Assembly (NCBI GenBank): GCA_964016875.1
Contig: OZ024733.1
Coordinates: 9,227,979 to 9,291,978 of the forward strand
Direction of reading: 5' to 3'
DNA length: 64,000 bases
Origin: Fallopia convolvulus
Lineage: Eukaryota; Streptophyta; Magnoliopsida; Caryophyllales; Polygonaceae
This document shows positions 56,225 to 64,000 of this stretch, piece by piece (position 1 is the first letter of the stretch; each line of letters starts with the position of its first letter). A model generated the notes under the pieces. The model was not told the DNA's origin. It saw only the letters and a program-made list of their open reading frames with translations, and ran no database searches. A program made the translations under genes and the position numbers.

Positions 56225-56229
56225 TTTAG

Positions 56230-57891
56230 TAGGAAGGCCTTTGATGCAGATCTTCCACATAAACATTTTTATTTTAGGCATTAGGTCGAGTTTCCAGATC
56301 CAGTTAAATTCTCAGTCATTCATATTTAATTCATTCGATATTAAGGCAAAGGCCGATCGAGTAGAAAACCATCCATTCTTACTTGGGCGCCAATATAACC
56401 TATCTTGGATCTGATTTTTAGGAATTGTTATTGACAAAATCCGTTCAACCCAAGAATTAGGCAAGAATTTTCTTAGTTCATCTTCATTCCATTTCTTGTT
56501 ATTCTCTATGAAGTTTGCTACTGAGATATCGATTTCACTCCCATCAAGGTTATGACATTCTTCTCGAAGTGGGCACTTGCTTACCCACACATCCTTCCAA
56601 AACCGGATTGACTTCCCATCACCCACTTGCCATAGTAGGCCCTCTTGGAAATCCTCCATTAGACTCATCAATTTCTTCCATTGCCATGAACTATTTTTAG
56701 TACAGACATATTCTAGCAGGTCTTTGTCTTTAAGATATTTTTCCTTTATAATACAAACCTAGAAATTAGCTGGTTCTGCCAGGATTTTCCAAAGGAGTAG
56801 CATTTGTAGTGCTTTATTCATGTGATTAGCTTTGCGTAAGCTTAGTCCTCCCTTCTTTTTTGATTTACAAATCATGTCCCATCCCACCATGGTCATAAAG
56901 TCGCCCGATTTGTTCCAAAATAATTTGCAGTTTATAGAATCGAGCTCATTTAGCACTTTTTCCGGTAGCATGAAACTTTGCATAGTGTAGTACGATTTTG
57001 TAGCTAGGGTTGTTTTGATGAGAGTATTTCTTCCAATTTGAGATAACGAGTTTGCTTTCAATAGGGATAGGTGGTTATCGGTTTTGTGTATAAGTGACTC
57101 GAACGTGGTCTTCAAGACTCTGGAATTGATGGTTGGGCAACCTAGATATTTGTCTAAAGCGCTTGAGTTAGGAATATTCATCACTTGATAGAGCGTTCTT
57201 CGAATGTATGCGCGAACCCCTTTAGTTGTCTAGAAGGCAGATTTATGCAAGTTTACCTTTTGACCAAAGATATCCGAGTACTCGTCAAGGATTGTTCGTA
57301 TTTTTGTAAATGCGGTTGTCGTAGTAGCCAGTAGGTGCGAAAATAAGTATGACGTCTGCAAACGATAGAAAAGGCACCCTAGTTCCACCCCTAATAATCG
57401 GAAAGCCAATTGTATAAGTTGTATCCATACATTCTCTTTGCAGTCTTCTTGCCAAAATTTCTGCTCCCACAATAAATAGCAGAGGAGAGAGAGGATCCCC
57501 TTGGCGTAGTCCTTTTTCGGGAGTGAAGACGTCCGTACTCCGTAGGCTTATTGTTGACAAGTACTAAGAAAGATGCAGTTTTAACTTTTAACGCATTCAT
57601 GTATCCATTTTATGAAGATAGGGCTAAATCCGAACTTTTGTAAGATTCGGAATAAGAAAGTCCAATCCACTTTGTCATAGGCTTTTTCCATGTCTAGTTT
57701 AATTGCAGCCCATCCGGTCTTCCCTTTTCGTTGTCGGAAGGAATGGAATATTTCATGGGCTATAAGAACATTGTCATGTATGGCACAGTTTGCAACAAAC
57801 TCTCCTTTAAGAGGATAAATTACTTTTGGAAAAACAAGTTTCAGCCTTTTTTCAATTATTTTGGCAATAATCTAATAAATTGTAGAACATA
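56230..57891 (-). pseudogene. L1 LINE ORF2, reverse transcriptase part
   Basis: The minus strand reads the RT motifs GLRQGDPLSPLLFIVGAE, ILARRLQ and then VPFLSFADVILIFAP, where the usual FADD is FADV; KYLGCP, NTLIKTTLATKSYY and KKKGGLSLRKANHMNKALQ follow, then GDGKSIRFWKDVW. Several frame breaks are present. The endonuclease and first part of the RT are missing because the copy is cut at 57892 by an LTR. It continues at 49711. Confidence 0.85.
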
Positions 57892-60800
57892 GTGTAACAC
57901 CCCTATTTTGCAACGATAGGTGTTACCGCCAGTGACCTCGGATTTTACCATCCAAAGTCACCCAAGGCTTTATAAGGTATTAAGTTAAATAAAAACATGC
58001 AGAATTATAAAGTTATTACAATTAAAAGAGTTGCTCATATATGAGACTTTAGAAGTACTAATTACATACCATGGTTTAGTATAGCAAAACATAAAACCTT
58101 AAGGGTTGTTTGGCAGCGGAAATGAAATAACATTGTTTTTGCATAAGCGTAGAGTGACCCGAAAGTGAGCAAAACACCATACTTGGTTTAAAACCGATCT
58201 TCCTTCCTTCACTTGATTGATCTTCGTCCTTTACGCCTTTAGTGGAGGTGTCCTGGATTCTGGCATTTGGCGCGAAGGGCGGAAAATGCCAGGCAGAAAT
58301 GCGGAAAAACAGAATTAGTCTAAAGAGACTAAGCAAGCGAGAACAGACATCCTTAAGGTAGTTTGGTAAAGTATCGAAATTATTACGAGGTATTCGTGAT
58401 GTGTTTCGAGAAGTTTATACTTTAAGTGGAGCTATTAAGAACGGAAATGAGTGAATCTCGAGATGAGATAACTCTTAAACCGAAAGAGCGAACTACGAGA
58501 TTGTAGGACGTCTTAGAACAGAATAAATGTTGGGAATGTTAATTACACACAAGTTTCTAGAAAACCTCTCGCGCCCTTGCGGACCGAGAGCCGGATCGAT
58601 CATTTGAGACCGGTCCGGTTTTGGTTTCTTTTAAGGTGCATTAGCACTTAATTACTTTCGTGATAAAAAACTTTCACATTAGTTAACGATTTTTAAGAGT
58701 GTGGGGGCCATGAATGGGCCGACGTACCACTTACGGGAACTGAGTTCTGGCACCTAGCTAGGGTGCACACGTCCCTCCTCCGAGTAGGAGCAGACAATAG
58801 ATCATGATCCTTAAAGTCATAGGAAGATAGGTACTTCACGATACTACTTAATATGTTATATAGAGGTGTCGGGCCGAGCCCGCACCCCTTACTACACTAT
58901 TTGAGAATCTCGAAAAGAAATTTTTAACAAACAAAGGCAACACAAACAAGCCTAGCATTATATCTACTAACAATAATAATAGTAATAATGCTAACAAAGG
59001 TAATTATTTGTAACCATTGATATTTCCTAAGTTCATTTTATTTAGCAAACAAAGTGTTCCCAACATCGAACAAGTTAACGAAATCGAATTTATCGAAAGG
59101 TTCAAGTAGGAATGTCCACTTGCCTTGGATTTCTTTCGGAAATATTCGTAACTTGGAAATATAAGCTCTTAGAGACGTCGAGCGCTTCGAGCTATTTGAC
59201 CGAAAGGAAAGACGAACGAATTCGTATTAAAATCCTTATTTTAGTTTAAATTAAACCTTTCTCTTATTTCCCTCTTCTAAGAGAAAGAAGGTTAAATCTA
59301 AATTATTTTAGTTGATAGTTTGGATATGAGATATAAAATAATAATTCTTTATTATTATTTTCAAGATAGTACTCTTTATGAGTTTAAAATATTTATGTAA
59401 GAAAAACATGTAAGGCCTTATTTAAACATAAAGGAAATTCCTTATTTAAACCACATGCACTAATTATTTTAAATAGACTTAAAGTATGATTTGCATGTGT
59501 TTTATTATTTATAAATCAAACTTTATTTTAAACCAAAAGTTTATGTGACAAGAATGATCTTGACATGCAAGCATATTTTAACCACCATTAAACCTTTTTC
59601 CAACTATCATTATTTATGTAAGGCTACTTAATAAAATTATTAGCATGATCAAAATCATATTCAAATGTTATGATTGACTTATTATAAAAATATACTAAAG
59701 TCTAGAATTTGCATGCATGTAAATCTTACCTCATAAAAACACTTTATTTTCCACATGCAACACATTATACTATTTAAATAGATTATGCTTATTAAAAATC
59801 TTTTCCTTTTTTTTGGTCGAAAAGGATGTCGAGATTATTGTCTCTACATATATATTGAATAAACTTTATTATATGTAAGACAAGATTCCTTCCATGGGTT
59901 TTTATAGAAATACATGCGCTATTACTTTAGCTTGTTTAAGTGAATAAAATTCTCATAAGTCTTATTTTTTATTCTAGATGGACCGAAAATAATTAAAAAA
60001 AAAGATATTCCGTTTTTATTAAGAAGGTTATAACCATTTTCATTTCAATATTTTAATAGTTCTAAGCCTCATGCAAAATAGGATTTAGTCATAAAACTTT
60101 ATAAAAAGCACATGCATCATTCTTAACTTGGTGAAGTGAGTAAAACTCTTATGAGTCCATTTTTAAATCTAGAAAGGTTGTAATTTAATTATCAATATTC
60201 ATTCAAATATTCATTTAAAGCCTAAGTTGACATGCAAGAGGGTTTTATTCATAAAAGTTTATTTAAAGTTATATGCAAGAGTATGTATAATTTAATTAAG
60301 CATGTCTTATTTTTATTAAACCTATTTAATTTCGAAAATCCCATAAAAATAACCAAATGCTTATATAGAACATGCATGAACATTTAATTCATAAAAACTC
60401 CTTTAAGAAGACATGCAAATGCACTTTTATTTAAATTGATCATAACTTGTGTTTGTTAAACTTATATAAATTAAAATCATAGTAAAAATTCATTTCAAGG
60501 TTCATGTATGACATGCATGTTGGTTTCATGCATGAAAACTATATCTTAAAAAAAATTATCAAAATGCTTTTATAAAACCAAGGATTTTTGTATAACAGAA
60601 AGCAAGTCTATGCCCTTTTAAATAAATTAAAAATCAGAATATATATCAACTTAAAAATCACCTTTTTAAAGTGTAGGATTTAGTACAACCTCTTTTATAA
60701 TTTGTAGAAAAATTTCCTCTTTAAGAATCCTTGCATGCATGTACAAATCATAATAGTTATTCTACTTTTTTTATAACTTTTATAATCTGATTTTTTTTAA

Positions 60801-61569
60801 AAAAAATATGATCATTATAATGAGTTTAAGGTTCTAGAAACAAGCTTAAAATAAATTAAAAAGGCTAAGAATTATACCCTTAAATGTGTTTGATCTAGAA
60901 GGAAAAACACCCAAGGGATCAAGGGGGAGAGAGGGTCGGCCAGCAGCCTGGTGGCGGGGCCTTGTGGTGCTCGGTGTCGGCGGCGACACGGTGGTGGTGG
61001 CAGCCAGATGTGGTGGTGGCAGCCGGTGGTGGTGGTGGTGTTTGGAAGGCACAAGGGAAGCTCTTTGGTGGGTTTAAGTGGAAGAAGAAGAATAGACAAA
61101 GAGAGAGCAAGAGGTGTGATTTTTGGTGGATGCTCTAGTCTCAAATGAGTCTTAGGCCCTTTAAATAGAGCATTTTTGATAGTGGAGGTTGTAGAGAATC
61201 TAGCAATTATGATTCAAAATCTCATATTTTGGTGGTGGATGACTAACATAGTGTATTTTATTAATTTAGATCAAATGAGTGGCATATGGAAGATTTGAAT
61301 TTTAATGACATGATCCTAATGAATGAGTGGAGAATCTCTATCCATATCTCCTTAGATCTCTTCCATTAAATGATCCGACGCGTTTGCAAGCGGACCGAAA
61401 GTCGGTTTGAAACGCACGTTGGAACGATCGGGTTTTACGAATAGAATTTCCATTAGCTATGAATTTATTAAGTTTTATTTTTAATAAATTTTATTTATTC
61501 GAATAATTATTTCATAAGAATATTATGATCTATTTATTTTAGAAATAGATTTTGAATAAAAGAATATTA
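57892..61569 (-). repeat. Tekay-like LTR, minus strand (5' end lost)
   Basis: Read on the minus strand it ends GGTGTTACA at 57892 and matches the end of the gag-only element's LTR over hundreds of bases, including the block ACCTAGCTAGGGTGCACACG near 58750 and the CACTGGC(G/A)GTAA-type tail. A TATA-like TATTTAAAGG lies near 61160 (minus), with a GC-rich leader at 60900-61060. The first few hundred bases of the LTR are missing where a plus-strand LTR begins. The interior of the element, if any, lies outside the window or is lost. Confidence 0.75.
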
Positions 61570-61861
61570 TGTAATATCCGCGATATTTCAAGGTTTTAAA
61601 ACCAAATATAATATAATATTTATTTTTATAATTCTTTTCTCTATGTAAAAGGGAATTTCTAATATATTATAATAACCCTTATTTTTCTCTTTAAAAAGAG
61701 ATTCTTAAGTAAATTAAATTAAATAAAATGCAAGAATGCATTATAAGGGTTATGAATAAATCAAAAGCATTTAAATAAAAATAAAGCATGGTAAATCTCG
61801 TTTTTATTAATTAAATTGAGGGACAACAATGCATTAAAAATACATTGAAAGTGTAATAAAA

Positions 61862-61950
61862 AGAATGCAAGAGCCGGGACTTGAACCCGAGACCTCTTGC
61901 AACACACCTCACACGCGCCTCCCTCAAATCCGCTAGACCATTTGCAATTT
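61862..61950 (-). other. tRNA-like sequence in the plus-strand LTR
   Basis: On the minus strand: TGGTCTAGCGGATTTGAG (A-box like), then GGGTTCAAGTCCCGGCTC (B box in a 5-bp T stem CGGG/CCCG). The ends GCAA and TTGC can pair. The best overall fit is a tRNA with a long variable arm. It occupies the same place in the LTR as 1452-1552. Confidence 0.5.
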
Positions 61951-62219
61951 CTTACTCAATCACCCCACCCTTATTATTTTATATCAACTATTCCTTCTTC
62001 TTCTCCAAAAGAGACATCAGAATGATATCTGATTGATTGACGTAAGTTTGAAATCCCACCATTGCATGCCCTTCTTCTACTCCTTTGCTTGCAAGACTTC
62101 CTCTAGCACATCACCATTGCATCATCCTTCAAGAAGCACACTTTTGCTTAATTATAGAGCATCCCCTTCTCCTCCATTGGTCTTCCACCATAGCCATGGA
62201 TCACAAGCTCCCTCCCCTT

Positions 62220-63383
62220 TGATAGCGATCAAAGGACCATGAAAAATACGCTTGCAAAGAAGGTGTCTAAAAGGCCAAGACCTTTTCCAAGGTCTCGGGC
62301 ATTCAAATTCAAGAATAACTTCAAGGACTTGATATTATTGGTTGAAGATATTCATCAATGGCGTCCAAGGCCACCAAGGAAAAGGATGAAGTCTTCAAAG
62401 TTCGGAAAGTTAAGAAACCCGTCAAATAGAAAACAGTGCTCAGTAAACTGGTTATAACTTGGGCTAGAAAATTCATCTCAAGTCCGTTAAGTATTCGTTG
62501 GAAAGATAATTAAAAGTTCTACAACTTTGTAGGTTACATCAAATCAAGAATCCAACAGAAAAGGGCCGAAAAATGGGTTTTACTGAGAGTTGTTCAAGTC
62601 TTACGGGAATCTTATCTTCAGTTTAAATTTCTATCTTTATTTATTTTATTTATGGACGTTTTTATGCTAGAATAATTAGAGATTTCGACCATAGGCTGAT
62701 GTTAGTGGTTGATTAATCTCTCTCCTATGTTTTTATTATCTTTTAGATATTTTGAGTTTGTTAGGATATTTTCTTAAATAAATAAATCAGCCATGATTTA
62801 TTTTATTTAAGAGAATCTAGATAGATATAGTTATAGATATTTTTGTTATATCTTTGGAAGCAAGACATGGGTTACTTGCTCTCCAAGGATTAGCTTTGTA
62901 TCTCTATTTATACTTTGCAATTTCATTAATGAAAATCAGCTTGAGATTAGATAAACCCTAAGAAAGGTTTATCTAGTCCTTGGGCTCAAAATCACACGTG
63001 TGATTCAGCATTCAAGTTCATTCAAATTTCGAGCATTCATCATCATCATCGCCGATCATCATCATCTTCTCGATCTCTCTCTCTTGTTGTTTGATTGATT
63101 TGATTAAGTTAGATTGTTCTAGAATTGATTGTTAAAGATCATTCTAGTTAATCAATTGGATTTAGCGATCGAGCCAATCCAATTGAACTATCGAAAGTTG
63201 ATCCTTTCAATTATCCAACTCGTTCCTCATTCATTCAGATTTCGTTCCTTTGTGTTACTTGATCCGTAAGTTATTAACTTTGTTAGCAAATTCAGGTTGA
63301 ATCAAGGATTACTAGGCAAGATCGGGACTTGTGTGGGTCATATACGAGGTTTCTAAGGAGCAATCAGAGGCAATCACGTATCA
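62220..63383 (+). mobile_element. Solo LTR (1164 bp)
   Basis: Bounded by TGATAGCGATC and CACGTATCA (5-base inverted ends TGATA/TATCA) and by perfect CCCTT target duplications at 62215-62219 and 63384-63388. The inside is non-coding, with a TTTATA region near 62905 and a (CAT)n/(TCATCA)n run near 63035-63065. No internal retrotransposon sequence or second LTR is present, so it is either the product of LTR-LTR recombination or a small LTR-only element. The family is unknown. Confidence 0.8.
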
Positions 63384-63392
63384 CCCTTGACC

Positions 63393-63401
63393 TATAAAAA
63401 G
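63393..63401 (+). promoter_or_regulatory. LTR TATA box next to a solo-LTR insertion
   Basis: TATAAAAAG lies 9 bases after the solo LTR and about 140 bases before the GC-rich leader, the same arrangement as at 1817. Confidence 0.6.
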
Positions 63402-64000
63402 GGCCTTCATCTTCTCCTAACACCCACACATTCATCCTTCTCTTCTCCCTCTTGCAATTTGCTCTCAATTGTTCAAAAATCAGCCCCTTTTCAATCCAAG
63501 TTCTTCCATTCAAAGCCCTCCAAAAAGCCATCTTCTCTCCCTTGTGTGCACCGCCGACGTCGCCCCTGCCCCCGCCTGTCACCGCGCGCCGCCCGACGAC
63601 CCCGCGCGCCGCCACTGCCTCGCCGGAGCTCCTGGTGCCGCCGCCCCCTACACCGCCGACCCTCCCCTGCTCTCTTCCTTTGTATTCTGTAATACAGGAA
63701 GCCAAACAAGTATAATACTAAATCTTTTATTTTATTTTATTTTATTAAATTAGTTAATTTAGGTTTATTAAAAATAAATGTTAGTAGAAATAAGAAAATC
63801 AAATAAGGTTGATTTGCAAGTTTTAAATTTAATAAAAATATTATTTGAAGATCTTGTTAGTTCAAAGTAGAAGATAAATAAATTAAATAAAGTATTGAGG
63901 ATTTTCTTATATGATATTAAAGTATATTATGCAAGACATGTTTATATGGATAACATTAAAGAACTCTTATAAAAAGTATTTTATAAAATTACTAGCATAA

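Larger units (their letters stand above)
61570..64000 (+). repeat. Tekay-like LTR, plus strand, running off the window
   Basis: It starts TGTAATATCCGCG and then follows the layout of the gag-only element's LTR: AT-rich start, antisense tRNA-like stretch (61862-61950), TGATTGATTGACGTAAG, TATA box (63393), pyrimidine-rich then GC-rich leader (63540-63670), then AT-rich. A solo LTR is inserted at 62220-63383. The end lies outside the window. Confidence 0.75.

Noticed and set aside
60846..61148. Several overlapping GC-rich frames rich in His, Pro and Gly
   Set aside because: Simple-sequence leader of an LTR (GGTGGTGG runs), no conserved domain.
63364..63753. Five overlapping frames on both strands near the window end
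   Set aside because: GC-rich LTR leader downstream of a TATA box; no domain recognised.

Overview
This window is nuclear DNA of a flowering plant, most likely a eudicot. The evidence is intron-bearing genes with GT-AG splice sites, a La-related protein 1 gene of the plant type, and plant-type Ty3/gypsy (CRM-like and Tekay-like), L1 LINE, Helitron, mariner and Mutator-like (MULE) elements. I cannot name the genus from sequence alone. About 85-90% of the window is mobile DNA, much of it nested.

Positions 1-24478 hold a four-level nest. A decayed CRM-lineage Ty3/gypsy gag/protease relic (1-1087 and 24093-24478) was split by a gag-only LTR retrotransposon with LTRs of about 4.1 kb (1088-24092). 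The 5' LTR of that element was split by a DNA transposon with 48-bp terminal inverted repeats (3367-13998). That transposon was in turn hit by a young CRM-like element (3450-10982) with two LTRs that look identical, a matching GCTCT target duplication and one uninterrupted 1700-residue Gag-Pol frame that ends inside the 3' LTR.

A broken mariner transposase (about 24850-26277, minus) follows. Next is a MULE of about 10.3 kb (26621-36879). It carries two convergent genes: an intron-containing FAR1-type MULE transposase with a C-terminal OTU peptidase domain (minus, apparently intact, 947 residues predicted) and a plant-mobile-domain (PMD) gene (plus, broken). The palindrome CGCTTCATGAAGCG and its variants cluster at both ends and in the middle of this element. 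It is the best candidate here for an unusual system.

The only ordinary host gene I can support is a LARP1-type RNA-binding protein (38783-42932, minus, six coding exons, 540 residues). Its upstream side is bounded by a probable Helitron (43496-45218) that contains a small MULE-type MITE.

From 45.7 kb to the end lie L1 LINE fragments on both strands. One minus-strand LINE is split by a shrunken Tekay-like element (49717-56224, TTTAG duplications). A minus-strand Tekay-like LTR (57892-61569) abuts a plus-strand LTR (61570 to beyond the window), and the latter holds a 1164-bp solo LTR (62220-63383, CCCTT duplications) just upstream of its TATA box.
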